Positions 1 to 10,460 are shown, counted from the first letter of the stretch. The stretch is 55,352 bases of DNA from Tannerella sp. (GCA_031258835.1 JAIRMH010000344.1:1-55352), one strand, 5' to 3'. Numbers and translations are program-made. The notes: generated by a model not told the origin, from the letters alone.

Positions 1-45
1 TTTACTAATTTACGCCCACTACTTGTATAAATAGTCAGTCCTTAA

Positions 46-366
46 AGCCCAGCGCTTCTGATGTTTGGCGGCTGTATCGCGAATGTGCCGACTGTGAAAA
101 CAGAAATTCTCCCTGTAAAATCCCAACAGTACAACATCCCGTTTTGGAACGTGATACTCGGCAATACTCACTTTCATTATGCCGATCCTTCGCCGGCGAC
201 GCTGGGCGTACAGGTATATTCCACACTGGCTTACGGAGGCCGGGGGATCGGATATTTCACGCACTATGCATAAGGATATTCGAAAATCCGTTCAACTGAA
301 CGTGGCGTTCAAGAAAGAAGGAATGGCGCTATCCGTTACGATGAAATACGTAAGGTTTTTATTTTT
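46..366 (+). pseudogene. Remnant of the C-terminal part of a glycoside hydrolase/beta-galactosidase-like protein
   Basis: Translation ...IPFWNVILGNTHFHYADPSPATLGVQVYSTLAYGGRGIGYFTHYA* resembles a GH (TIM-barrel) segment. In-frame TAA at 271-273, after which the same frame continues GYSKIRSTERGVQERRNGAIRYDEIRKV; stops upstream of 46. Confidence 0.5.
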
Positions 367-937
367 TAATGAGGTTCATAAATTCCTCGCGTGTTTTTGC
401 CTGTTGGAAATATCCGGTAAAATCCGAAGTTGTCGTAAAAGAGTTTTGTTTTTCTACCCCGCGCATCTGCATACACATATGCTGCGCCTCAATAACGACC
501 ATCACGCCTAACGGATTCAGCGTTTGCTGAATGCTTTCCTTTATTTGCAAAGTCATACGCTCCTGTATCTGCAGCCGGCGTGCGAATATATCCACGACAC
601 GCGGTATTTTGCTCAGTCCGGTGATATATTTACGAGGAATATAGGCTACATGCACTTTGCCGAAAAACGGTAACATATGATGTTCGCAAAGAGAGAAGAA
701 GTCGATATCTTTCACGATTACCATCTGTTTATAATCTTCTTCGAGGAACATGGCGGATCTGAGAACGTCTACCGGGTCTTCGTCATATCCCTGCAACATA
801 AACTGCATCGCTTTCGCTACTCTTTCGGGAGATTTTTTCAGGCCTTCACGGTCGGGATTCTCTCCCAGCAAACGAATTATTTCCCTGTAATGTTCGGATA
901 ATGCTTGTGTGACCTCCGGTGACTTATACTTTTTCAT
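359..937 (-). CDS. folE: GTP cyclohydrolase I
   Basis: 192 aa; [53 protein letters not shown] motifs. Confidence 0.97.
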   Translation of the reverse strand: MKKYKSPEVTQALSEHYREIIRLLGENPDREGLKKSPERVAKAMQFMLQGYDEDPVDVLRSAMFLEEDYKQMVIVKDIDFFSLCEHHMLPFFGKVHVAYIPRKYITGLSKIPRVVDIFARRLQIQERMTLQIKESIQQTLNPLGVMVVIEAQHMCMQMRGVEKQNSFTTTSDFTGYFQQAKTREEFMNLIKK

Positions 938-993
938 CTGATCATATATATTTCAATGAAATCGGATTTTTATATCCTCCCCCCCCCCGTTTT

Positions 994-1494
994 TTAATTT
1001 AAAAGCAAACGGATGTCATCTTCAACGATTTTTATTTCGTTTTTAATTTGCGGAAAAGCCTCGCGTAAGCTACGGTGCAGAAACGAAGCCTCTTCGACGG
1101 AACGATAGTCGCCCACATGAAGAATCCAGAAAGGCGCTTTATAAGTCACATATGCCTCAACATCAGGATACAATTCCTTTATTTTCGTCTGTTTCTCAAT
1201 GGCCTCACCTCTTGACGTCCGCTGATTACCGGAATAAACCTGTATCCGAAATCCCTTCGTCACCAGATATGTTTTCCCGTTTATAATATCTATGTTTTCG
1301 CTGTCTACATGCGTACCGACAAGCCGTTTTATGGATTCGGACTGATGTATGATTACAGTTCCTTCGCCAGGATTCGGAGACCTTTCAAACGAATCGAAAA
1401 TTGAAAAATAAGGGGATTGAGCACATAACGAATAGTTTCCGAAAATCATTATTCCAAATGTGAAAAATAAGATGGAGAGAAATCGATGTGTCAT
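994..1494 (-). CDS. SPOR domain-containing protein
   Basis: Signal peptide, then FRIQVYSGNQRTSRGEAIEKQTKIKELYPDVEAYVTYKAPFWILHVGDYRSVEEA (SPOR-like). Confidence 0.85.
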   Translation of the reverse strand: MTHRFLSILFFTFGIMIFGNYSLCAQSPYFSIFDSFERSPNPGEGTVIIHQSESIKRLVGTHVDSENIDIINGKTYLVTKGFRIQVYSGNQRTSRGEAIEKQTKIKELYPDVEAYVTYKAPFWILHVGDYRSVEEASFLHRSLREAFPQIKNEIKIVEDDIRLLLN

Positions 1495-1524
1495 ATTCGC
1501 AAGGGCAAGAATTAATTATAACAT

Positions 1525-2286
1525 TTATTTATCAAAAGCTTCGATTATCGGAATAAATTTCTCTACGCCCAGCGATGCTCCTCCGATAAGTCCACCGTCT
1601 ACATCAGGGTTTGAGAACAGTTCATGTGCATTATCCGCATTGCAGCTTCCGCCATATAATATAGAAGTATTGTTTGCCACCTCTTCGCCGTATTTCGCTG
1701 CAACAGTTTTGCGTATATAGGCATGCATTTCCTGCGCCTGCGCTGCAGTTGCGGTTTTCCCAGTCCCGATAGCCCATACCGGCTCATATGCCAAAATCAG
1801 TTTGCCGAAATCTTCGGCAGACAAATCAAAAAGGGATTCTTTTATCTGTTCGTCAACAACATCGAAATGTTTACCGGTTTCACGCTCGCTAAGTACCTCG
1901 CCGATACAAAAGATAGGAGTCAGACGGTTTGTCAACGCCAATTTAACTTTTTCTTTTAATATTTCCGGCGTTTCGTGATAATAAGCGCGACGTTCGGAAT
2001 GACCTAATATAACATATTCAGCCCCTGTAGAAGCAACCATTGCGGCAGACACTTCACCGGTGTATGCGCCTTTTTCTTTATCCGCACAATTCTCGGCTGC
2101 TACGCCTATTCTACTCGTGTCAACTGCTTGGACTATACTTGCGAGGTGTGTAAAAGGCGTTCCGATGATAACGTCGCAATTTGTCGCTTTTCCCGTCAAA
2201 GCACTGTTTAATCCTTCGGCAAGCGTTACTCCTTCAGCAAGGGTAGTGTTCATTTTCCAATTTCCCGCTACAATATTTTTTCTCAT
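1525..2286 (-). CDS. tpiA: Triose-phosphate isomerase
   Basis: [61 protein letters not shown]. Confidence 0.98.
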   Translation of the reverse strand: MRKNIVAGNWKMNTTLAEGVTLAEGLNSALTGKATNCDVIIGTPFTHLASIVQAVDTSRIGVAAENCADKEKGAYTGEVSAAMVASTGAEYVILGHSERRAYYHETPEILKEKVKLALTNRLTPIFCIGEVLSERETGKHFDVVDEQIKESLFDLSAEDFGKLILAYEPVWAIGTGKTATAAQAQEMHAYIRKTVAAKYGEEVANNTSILYGGSCNADNAHELFSNPDVDGGLIGGASLGVEKFIPIIEAFDK

Positions 2287-2309
2287 TTTCTTAACTGTTT
2301 AAAAAGTAT

Positions 2310-3587
2310 TTATATTGATTTATCTTTTTTTTCTTCCGATTTTTTCCTGTTACGCACACAGTCATATATCCAAACGAGCAACAAAGGTAATGTAAAACAA
2401 GCTATTATCCATAGCCATGGAGAGTTTTCTTTCCCGGCATCTTCGTCCGGATAGCGAAGAATCCGTTCTATTACATCGTTTGCTTCATCTTCCGGAGGAA
2501 TATCCAGATAGTGCCATTTGCTAAGAATCGTACCGGATTTCATTAATACAAGTCCCGGATTCGAACGTATAATCGTTTTCAAAGTTACATCGTCGGCCTC
2601 TAAAAACGGATATTCGGCGCCCGTATTATTTATCCACGTATCGATATCTTCTTTTGCAGAAGCCGTAACGCAATAGAACAAGAGATGATGTTCCTGTGCA
2701 TAATCGTAAATGTAGTTTATTTCATCTATTTTTTTGTCGCTTGCGTTTTCTATTTTCGGCGATATAAGAAGAAAGACGCCATTTTCTGCCGACAGGATCT
2801 CTTCCGCAATATTATCCCCGGCAGCATCATATAATTCGAACGACGCAACAGGTGGAACATATCCCGGTTTGACAAGTTTGGCCTCCACAAAAACCCAAGT
2901 AGAATCGCCGGCGGGAGCCGTTTCGGGCGTAAAAGATTTTTTCTCTCCGTCTTTCTCATAGATATACAGATATTCATCTTGTTGTGCATCTTCGGGAAAC
3001 GACATGAGCGCCGGAATATTCGCACCGATTTTGTAAGGACGGAAATCTTTGACAGGCAGATGATTATAATTATAATAAGAGAACCATACCGGGAAAACAT
3101 ACGCAAAGAGAACAACAAACCAATAAACTTTACAGGTATATGCCGGCGTCATTCGGTCGTGATACAGATACGTCACAATCGAGGCCGGAAGCAGAATGAA
3201 GAAATTCTTGAAAAATGTCTGCCAGTTTGTCAGGATAAAGGCGTCGCCGAAACATCCGCAATCGTGGACAGGATTGAAGATGGCAAGGTATAAAGTGAGT
3301 AACGTCATGAATGACATAAAAGCAAGCACACATATCGTCGTCAATTTACGATATACAGCCATAAGAATACAAAGACCCAGCATAAATTCGAATGCGGACA
3401 GATTTATCGAGATAAACGTCGCCAACGGGTTTAGAGTGGTAAGACCGAAAGCGCCGAAATAATCCTCCATCTTTAAGCCACCCCCTACCGGATCTATTGC
3501 CTTCGCCGTTCCCGAAAATATAAAAGTAACGCCAAGCGCTACACGGCATATTTCGGTAATAATTTTTCGATAGTCTACAGATTTCAT
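2310..3587 (-). CDS. DoxX/MauE-like membrane protein with C-terminal thioredoxin-like region (BT_3928-type)
   Basis: N-terminal four-helix DoxX-like domain with HDCGCFGDA motif; typical position in the DUF1599-tpiA-SPOR-folE operon. Confidence 0.8.
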   Translation of the reverse strand: MKSVDYRKIITEICRVALGVTFIFSGTAKAIDPVGGGLKMEDYFGAFGLTTLNPLATFISINLSAFEFMLGLCILMAVYRKLTTICVLAFMSFMTLLTLYLAIFNPVHDCGCFGDAFILTNWQTFFKNFFILLPASIVTYLYHDRMTPAYTCKVYWFVVLFAYVFPVWFSYYNYNHLPVKDFRPYKIGANIPALMSFPEDAQQDEYLYIYEKDGEKKSFTPETAPAGDSTWVFVEAKLVKPGYVPPVASFELYDAAGDNIAEEILSAENGVFLLISPKIENASDKKIDEINYIYDYAQEHHLLFYCVTASAKEDIDTWINNTGAEYPFLEADDVTLKTIIRSNPGLVLMKSGTILSKWHYLDIPPEDEANDVIERILRYPDEDAGKENSPWLWIIACFTLPLLLVWIYDCVRNRKKSEEKKDKSI

Positions 3588-3650
3588 TGAAGTAGTATAT
3601 ACAATTTCATTTTATATTGATAAATATACGGGCAACAAATATAAGACATG

Positions 3651-4208
3651 TTAATTATCAAGATGTTTCTGTTCGTGCACTAACTTGATTAATCCGAACA
3701 GCGCATAATTAACTATATCTTTATAATTCGAATCAATGCCTTCGGATACGGCAACTTTACCGGCATTGTTTTCTATTTCTTTCACCCGGTTCAGTTTCGT
3801 CAGGATCATGTCTGTATACGAACTTATCCTCATCAGCCGCCATGCTTCATCGTAGTCGTGATTTTTCGCATACATAAGTTCTTTTACCGCAGTCATATGC
3901 TTATCGTACAGTTCAATAGCTTCGGCAACCGAGACGTCTCCGTCATCCGAAAAACCGAGTTCCATTTGTATCAGTCCGATGATACCGTAATTCACAATCC
4001 CAATAAATTCAGGCTTTATACCTTCATTAATTTTAGATTCTTTCTTAATCTCAAGGCTTCTGATTCGTTTCCCTTTAATAAGAATCTGATCCGTAATCGA
4101 TTCGGGACGCATAATACGCCATGAAGGGCCATAGTCTTTCAGTTTTTTTTCAAATATTCCACGGCACAACTCGATGACCGTTTCAAATTGCTCTTTCGTA
4201 TCCGCCAT
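3651..4208 (-). CDS. DUF1599 domain-containing protein (internal tandem duplication)
   Basis: Two repeats: KDYGPSWRIMRPESITDQILIKGKRIRSLE... and HDYDEAWRLMRISSYTDMILTKLNRVKEIE... Confidence 0.85.
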   Translation of the reverse strand: MADTKEQFETVIELCRGIFEKKLKDYGPSWRIMRPESITDQILIKGKRIRSLEIKKESKINEGIKPEFIGIVNYGIIGLIQMELGFSDDGDVSVAEAIELYDKHMTAVKELMYAKNHDYDEAWRLMRISSYTDMILTKLNRVKEIENNAGKVAVSEGIDSNYKDIVNYALFGLIKLVHEQKHLDN

Positions 4209-4240
4209 GATTACTTAATCTTATTTTAAACATAAACGAT

Positions 4241-5644
4241 TTACGAACAACGAATCTTTTGGCCTATCTTCATTATCGTATTTCGGGTTATGTTATTCAG
4301 TTCGCATAATTTTTCGATGCTTACACCGTATTTCTCCGATAACAAATATAATGTGTCGCCTGATTTAATGATGTGGTATACCGATTCGCCGGATGTCTCA
4401 TCTACCGAAGATATCCGGGCGCGGGCTTCAGTTTTTTTATCTTCTGCGGAAAGTTTTACATTCGCTGACGGCGTCTGCGGCGTTTCCGATTTAACTGCCT
4501 GACCCTGCGTCAACGATTGAGCGCTCTGTGTCAACTGTTGATTACCTTGCGTCGATAATTGACTGCTCTGCACCGGCGCTGACGGTTGATCACTATGTGC
4601 TGACGGTTGATCATTCTGCGTTGACGCCTGTATATTTTGCGTTGACGGAGAAACTTGTATAACATCCGGCGAAGCTTCTACCGTAACCTGTTTGGCTCGA
4701 AATTGTATGGCTTGTCCGATAGAAAGTTTTGATGTTTGCGTAATACCGTTCAGATGGCACAATTCTGCGACAGACGTTCCATATTTGCGGGCTATATGAC
4801 TTAATGTTTCGCCTTTCTTTACCTTATGTATCGCTAATGCATTCGCCGACGTAGAGTAGATATTGCTTTTTTTCCCGTTTATCTTTATGTTATGAAAGAC
4901 ATACTCGTCTTTGTAGGGCGTTTTGTTTTCAAAATCAATAATTTCTGCCGGATTAACATCCTTGCCGAGGAAACGGGTCTCAAAATGAAGATGCGCTCCA
5001 CTTGAACGTCCGGTGCTTCCTCCCAATGCGATTGCTTCACCCGCACGCACGATTTGATTTCCTTGCACTAAGAATTTAGACAAATGACCATAGACGGTTT
5101 CAAGGCCGTTGGGATGACGCAATACAAGATAATAACCGTAGCCTCTCCGCTCATAACTTTTAATCCTCACTTTCCCGTCGAATGCGGCACGTACCGTATC
5201 TCCGACCTGCAGCCCCAGATCAATCCCGCGATGCATACGACGGCGACGCGGACCATATTTTGACGTGATTCGTATAGTTTCCCTGTCTATCGGCATTATG
5301 AAAGATACACAATTAATGTTATATGTATCGGGGAAATCCATTTTTGTATTCGTAAACGGATTTACATGCACCGTGTCCCAATTGGAATCATACAACTCAT
5401 CGGCAGGAAACATCCGGTTTTCCGCCACTATAAACCTGCCGGATTCTTCCAGTCCGGCAATTGCTAATTCGTTGGATATAATATTTGCAGAAGTCACACG
5501 ATTTGCCATGAGTTCAGATACCTGCTTTCGCAAACGTTCGTTCGCTGACGTTGCATTTGCAGATTTCTGTTCCTGTCCTTCTACACTTATATATATTCCT
5601 ATTATAAAACCAAAACAAACAAAAAATGTATTCAGTATTCTCAC
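4241..5644 (-). CDS. M23 family metallopeptidase with two LysM domains
   Basis: HRGIDLGLQVGDTVRAAFDGKV, GLETVYGHLSKF, SSGAHLHFETRF; LysM repeats HKVKKGETLSHIARKYGTSVAELCHLN and HIIKSGDTLYLLSEKYGVSIEKLCELN. Confidence 0.93.
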   Translation of the reverse strand: MRILNTFFVCFGFIIGIYISVEGQEQKSANATSANERLRKQVSELMANRVTSANIISNELAIAGLEESGRFIVAENRMFPADELYDSNWDTVHVNPFTNTKMDFPDTYNINCVSFIMPIDRETIRITSKYGPRRRRMHRGIDLGLQVGDTVRAAFDGKVRIKSYERRGYGYYLVLRHPNGLETVYGHLSKFLVQGNQIVRAGEAIALGGSTGRSSGAHLHFETRFLGKDVNPAEIIDFENKTPYKDEYVFHNIKINGKKSNIYSTSANALAIHKVKKGETLSHIARKYGTSVAELCHLNGITQTSKLSIGQAIQFRAKQVTVEASPDVIQVSPSTQNIQASTQNDQPSAHSDQPSAPVQSSQLSTQGNQQLTQSAQSLTQGQAVKSETPQTPSANVKLSAEDKKTEARARISSVDETSGESVYHIIKSGDTLYLLSEKYGVSIEKLCELNNITRNTIMKIGQKIRCS

Positions 5645-5889
5645 ACGTAGTATTTTTGATATTTAAAAATCCGTTGCAAAGATTACAAATTTAGATGAAA
5701 CGACAAAGAGAAATATGCAAAAAGATGTTGATAATGTTTAAGATACATCCTGCAATAGAACGCAAACTGTTGTATTCCAGTGATTTATATTATTATATGT
5801 TTTACAACATAAAAACGCCGATGAATGTCTTTTATATTAATGTATGTTTTTGTTTATTTTTGCATCGTCATAGCAAAGAATAGTAATAA

Positions 5890-6906
5890 ATGATAAGTTA
5901 TTGTACATGTATAAAAATACCGGAATCGCCTTTTAAGATTACTTACAAGGACAGCGCCCTGTTTATTGGATCCTGTTTTGCCGGTAACATGGGCAATAAA
6001 ATGTCGGAGTACAGGTTCGATGTCGGGGTTAATCCGTTTGGCGTTTTATACAATCCATTATCCGTATCTTCCGCATGTCGGCATATGTTGAATCCGAAAC
6101 CGTTCACTGAAGATGATTTATTTTTCCATAATGGGATGTATCACAGTTTTGCGCATCACGGACGATTCTCTGATGCATCTGTTTACAAGTGTCTTTCGGA
6201 ACTTAACGAATCGTTGAACCGGGCGGCGGCGCAGATACGCAATATCTCCTGTTTAGTCGTCACGTTTGGAACAGCTTATGTTTATCGTCATAAAAGCGAT
6301 GGCGTCGCAGTAGCTAATTGTCATAAACTTCCTGAATCGGATTTTATTCGTGAACGCCTTTCGACAGACGATATTACGAACGAATGGTTTGCCCTGCTAA
6401 ATGAATTATGGCACGAGAATCCTTCGCTAAAAGTAATATTCACCGTCAGTCCGGTTCGTCATTGGAAAGACGGGGCGCATCTCAACCAGATCAGCAAATC
6501 CACCCTGCTGCTAGCAGAACAAGCGCTGGCAGATCGATATCCCGAACAAGTCCTGTACTTTCCGGCCTACGAATTAATGATGGACGAGCTACGCGATTAC
6601 AGGTTTTATGCCGAAGACATGATTCATCCCTCCTCCCAGGCAATTCATTATATATGGGAACGATTTTGCGACACCTGCATGAACAGGGAAACGCTATCTT
6701 TTATGAAAGAAGTAGAAGAAATAAACAAACGGCTGAATCACAGGCCTTTGACAAACGACAATGAGTCTTATAAGCAATTTTTAACGCAAACATTGTTAAG
6801 AATCCGGCAACTACGAAACAAAAACCCATATATTTGTATATCGAAAGAAGAAATTGAAGTAGAGGATAGATTAAGAGAAGTAGAGGAAAGATTAAGAAAG
6901 GACTAA
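5890..6906 (+). CDS. GSCFA domain-containing protein
   Basis: LFIGSCFAGNMGNKM, GVLYNPLS, VVTFGTAYVY, FTVSPVRH, YFPAYELMMDELRDYRFYAEDMIHPS. Confidence 0.93.
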   Translation: MISYCTCIKIPESPFKITYKDSALFIGSCFAGNMGNKMSEYRFDVGVNPFGVLYNPLSVSSACRHMLNPKPFTEDDLFFHNGMYHSFAHHGRFSDASVYKCLSELNESLNRAAAQIRNISCLVVTFGTAYVYRHKSDGVAVANCHKLPESDFIRERLSTDDITNEWFALLNELWHENPSLKVIFTVSPVRHWKDGAHLNQISKSTLLLAEQALADRYPEQVLYFPAYELMMDELRDYRFYAEDMIHPSSQAIHYIWERFCDTCMNRETLSFMKEVEEINKRLNHRPLTNDNESYKQFLTQTLLRIRQLRNKNPYICISKEEIEVEDRLREVEERLRKD

Positions 6907-7014
6907 GTCAAATGAATTGTATTAACATGAAAGCAAATGAACCGTATCAGGTATCGGAGCAAATAAACTTTATCAATAGCTAACTGTTAAATAATTTTAA
7001 TAACATCAAAACAA

Positions 7015-9489
7015 ATGAACTATTCTATTAAAGAGATAGCAGATATTATCGGAGCCGAATACCATTCGATATGCGACAGGGTTATTTCTCATCTGCTGAC
7101 GGATAGCCGGACCCTCTCGTTCCCCGAAACAAGTTTGTTTTTTGCTATTAAAACAAAAACAAACGATGGGCATAAATATATCGATAATTTATATCGCTTA
7201 GGCGTAAGAGACTTTGTCGTTACCGATGAATATTCGGAATGGAGCCAAATGGCAAATACAAATTTCCTGTTCGTAAAAAGCGTTACGCACGCATTACAAA
7301 AATTGGCGGCTCACCACCGGAAACGGTTTTCCATACCTGTTATCGGGATAACGGGCAGTAATGGTAAGACGATTGTCAAGGAACTTCTGTACCAACTCAT
7401 GTGTGCGGACTTTAACATCGTGCGCTCTCCGCGCAGTTATAATTCGCAGATTGGCGTGCCGCTTTCCGTTTGGGAGATGAACGAGCGGCATACGCTTGCT
7501 ATTTTTGAAGCCGGAATTTCGAAACCGGACGAAATGGATCTGTTACGCCCCATGATTCTGCCGACAGTAGGACTGATTACAAACATAGGCGAAGCGCATC
7601 AGGAAAATTTCGGATCCGCCAAAGAAAAATGTATGGAAAAATTGTCGCTTTTCATTGATAGCGACGTCATCCTCTATAATGCGGACAACAAACTGATAGA
7701 GAGCGCCTTAGAATCAATGTGCCTCTCGTACAAATCGATCGGATGGAGCCGAATAGATACCGATGCCGCTTTATTTGTTAATTCCATTGAAAAAGGCGAT
7801 ACTTCAACAAAATTACGTTGTACAACGATGGGTATTGCCCGTGAATATATCGTACCTTTCGTCGACGACGCTTTTATAGAAGATATCATTCACTGTATGG
7901 CCGTAATGTTTTACCTGAGCCCGGCAAATATCATAAGCAAAGATGACGTTTTTGCTTCACTGGAACCGGTCGCCATGCGCCTTGAAGTAAAAGACGGGAT
8001 AAACGCTTGCCGTCTTATTAACGACACGTATAATTCCGACATCAACTCACTGCTTGTCGCACTCGATTTTCAGCAAAGCCGTCGTGCGGATAAGGAACTG
8101 AAAAATACGGTTATACTCTCTGACATTTTACAGACGGGAATGACGCTTAAATCGTTGTATGGCAAAGTAGCAGAACTTCTTCGCCGGAAAAAGGTCGACC
8201 GCCTGATAGGTGTCGGATCCGGCATCAGCGAATACGGAAACCTGTTTAAAAATATGGAGACAGCATTTTATAATTCTACATCCGAGTTTATTAATACGTT
8301 CAGGCACGACATGTTTCGCAATGAGATCGTCCTGTTGAAAGGCGCCCGCTCGTTTCATTTCGAATACATTACGACATTGCTTGAGAAGAAAGTGCACGAG
8401 ACCGTCCTTGAAGTCAATCTTGACGCCGTCATTCATAATTTCAATTATTACCGTTCGCGTCTTCATCCCAGGACAAAAATGGTCTGCATGGTGAAAGCCT
8501 TTGGTTACGGCGTCGGTTCGTACGAATTGGCAAAGACTTTACAGGAGCGCCGCTGCGATTATTTAGCCGTGGCCGTGGCCGACGAAGGCGAAGATTTGCG
8601 CAAAGAAGGCATCTCTATTCCTATCATCGTAATGAACCCGGAGCTTAGCAGTTTCCCGTTGCTGTTCGACTACACGCTTGAACCGGAAGTTTACAGTTTC
8701 CGGTTACTTGAGGCATTGATAAAAGAAACTACACGTCGTGGCATCACGTCGTTTCCCGTCCATATAAAGATAGACACAGGCATGCACCGTCTGGGATTCG
8801 AACCGGAGGATATCCCGGAAATATGCCGCCGATTAACGATGCAGAGCGGCCTGTACGTACGTTCCGTCTTTTCGCATCTCGCCGGAAGCGATTCGCCTGA
8901 ATTTGACGATTTCACAAGAAAACAGGTTGACATCTATTCCGAAGCGGCATCAGCTCTTGAAGCGGGATTGGGCTATAACGTCCTGAAACATATACTGAAC
9001 TCTGCCGGAATCGAACGATTCCCCGAATTTCAGGCAGACATGGTACGCCTCGGCATTTCTCTCTACGGAGTGAGCGCATCCGGAATATCTAAAGATTTGC
9101 AATGCGTATGTTCGCTCAAGACCCTTATCCTGCAAATAAGGAATGTACGCCAGGGCGATTCCGTAGGATATGGACGTAAAACGTATCTTGAACGCGATTC
9201 CCGAATCGCCGTTATACCCATCGGCTATGCAGATGGCCTAGATCGTCGCTTGAGCAATGGAAACGGAGAGGCGCTTGTCAAAGGGAAACGTTGTCCCATC
9301 GTAGGAAACATTTGCATGGATGCCTGTATGATAGACGTTACGGATGTGGATGTGAACGAAGGTGACCCTGTAATCCTCTTCAACGACAAACTTACGGTCG
9401 ACGAACTTGCCTGTAAAATCGGAAAGATTCCTTATGAGATACTGACCGCTATCTCCTCCCGCGTCAAGCGCGTGTATTATCGCGAATAA
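7015..9489 (+). CDS. murF-alr: Bifunctional UDP-N-acetylmuramoyl-tripeptide:D-alanyl-D-alanine ligase / alanine racemase
   Basis: GITGSNGKTIVKELLYQL (Mur ligase) in the N-terminal half; VCMVKAFGYGVGSYELAK, KIDTGMHRLGF, VGNICMDACMIDVTD (alanine racemase) in the C-terminal half. Confidence 0.96.
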   Translation: MNYSIKEIADIIGAEYHSICDRVISHLLTDSRTLSFPETSLFFAIKTKTNDGHKYIDNLYRLGVRDFVVTDEYSEWSQMANTNFLFVKSVTHALQKLAAHHRKRFSIPVIGITGSNGKTIVKELLYQLMCADFNIVRSPRSYNSQIGVPLSVWEMNERHTLAIFEAGISKPDEMDLLRPMILPTVGLITNIGEAHQENFGSAKEKCMEKLSLFIDSDVILYNADNKLIESALESMCLSYKSIGWSRIDTDAALFVNSIEKGDTSTKLRCTTMGIAREYIVPFVDDAFIEDIIHCMAVMFYLSPANIISKDDVFASLEPVAMRLEVKDGINACRLINDTYNSDINSLLVALDFQQSRRADKELKNTVILSDILQTGMTLKSLYGKVAELLRRKKVDRLIGVGSGISEYGNLFKNMETAFYNSTSEFINTFRHDMFRNEIVLLKGARSFHFEYITTLLEKKVHETVLEVNLDAVIHNFNYYRSRLHPRTKMVCMVKAFGYGVGSYELAKTLQERRCDYLAVAVADEGEDLRKEGISIPIIVMNPELSSFPLLFDYTLEPEVYSFRLLEALIKETTRRGITSFPVHIKIDTGMHRLGFEPEDIPEICRRLTMQSGLYVRSVFSHLAGSDSPEFDDFTRKQVDIYSEAASALEAGLGYNVLKHILNSAGIERFPEFQADMVRLGISLYGVSASGISKDLQCVCSLKTLILQIRNVRQGDSVGYGRKTYLERDSRIAVIPIGYADGLDRRLSNGNGEALVKGKRCPIVGNICMDACMIDVTDVDVNEGDPVILFNDKLTVDELACKIGKIPYEILTAISSRVKRVYYRE

Positions 9490-9602
9490 ACGGTTATCAA
9501 AAATCCGCGCTAACGGCTGATTTTCGACGAAAAACAATACGGACGGAGGATTCTCCATTCTTTTTTCTTAATTTTGCCGGCGGATTATTTAAAATAAAAG
9601 TA

Positions 9603-10460
9603 ATGAATTACAATTTGTTAAAAGGAAAAAGAGGCATTATTTTCGGCGCCTTGAACGAACTGTCCATCGCGTGGAAAGTGGCAGAACGCGCCGTTGACGA
9701 AGGCGCAACAATTACGTTATCAAATACGCCTGTGGCCGTGCGTATGGGTGACGTCAAAACGTTGTCGGAAAAATTGAATGTCGAGGTCGTCCAGGCCGAT
9801 GCGACAAGCGTAGAAGACTTGGAGCAAGTATTTTCACAATCCGTCAAAATACTTGGAGGAAAAATTGATTTCGTACTTCACTCCATAGGAATGAGCCCGA
9901 ATGTACGTAAAAAATATACATACGATAACTTAGATTACAATCTATTATCCAAGACGATCGACATATCGGCCGTCTCATTTCATAAAATGATACAAACGGC
10001 AAAAAAACAGGATGCCATTGCCGAATATGGCTCGATTGTTGCACTTTCGTACGTAGCCGCCCAACGTACGTTTTTCGGATATAATGATATGGCGGACGCA
10101 AAAAGTATGCTCGAATCTATCGCCCGCAGTTTCGGATACATTTACGGACGGGAGAAGCATGTACGTATCAATACCATTTCGCAATCCCCCACATTAACGA
10201 CAGCGGGGAGCGGCATCAAAGGAATGGAACATCTGCTGGACTTCTCCGAGAAAATGAGCCCGCTTGGCAATGCCTCTGCCGACGAATGTGCCGGTTATTG
10301 TATCATGATGTTCTCGGATCTTACCCGTAAGGTAACGATGCAAAATCTCTATCACGACGGTGGATTCTCCAGCATGGGAATGAGTCTTCGCGCCATGAAT
10401 CAATATAGTAAAGGTCTGGATGAGTATACCGGCGAAGACGGTAACATCATTTACGGTTGA
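9603..10460 (+). CDS. fabI: Enoyl-[acyl-carrier-protein] reductase (NADH)
   Basis: SDR fold, GALNELSIAWKVAERAVDEGA, YNDMADAKSMLESIARSFGYIYG. Confidence 0.93.
   Translation: MNYNLLKGKRGIIFGALNELSIAWKVAERAVDEGATITLSNTPVAVRMGDVKTLSEKLNVEVVQADATSVEDLEQVFSQSVKILGGKIDFVLHSIGMSPNVRKKYTYDNLDYNLLSKTIDISAVSFHKMIQTAKKQDAIAEYGSIVALSYVAAQRTFFGYNDMADAKSMLESIARSFGYIYGREKHVRINTISQSPTLTTAGSGIKGMEHLLDFSEKMSPLGNASADECAGYCIMMFSDLTRKVTMQNLYHDGGFSSMGMSLRAMNQYSKGLDEYTGEDGNIIYG

Noticed and set aside
2750-3118. 122-aa minus-strand ORF inside the DoxX-like gene
   Set aside because: Shifted-frame shadow ORF of 2310-3587; no recognisable motif.
5695-5883. 62-aa plus-strand ORF upstream of the GSCFA gene
   Set aside because: AT-rich intergenic sequence, no motif, and overlaps the likely promoter (TATTTTTG near 5860) of the GSCFA gene.
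7015-9489. MurF-alanine racemase fusion as a novel domain fusion
   Set aside because: This bifunctional fusion is well known in Bacteroidetes.
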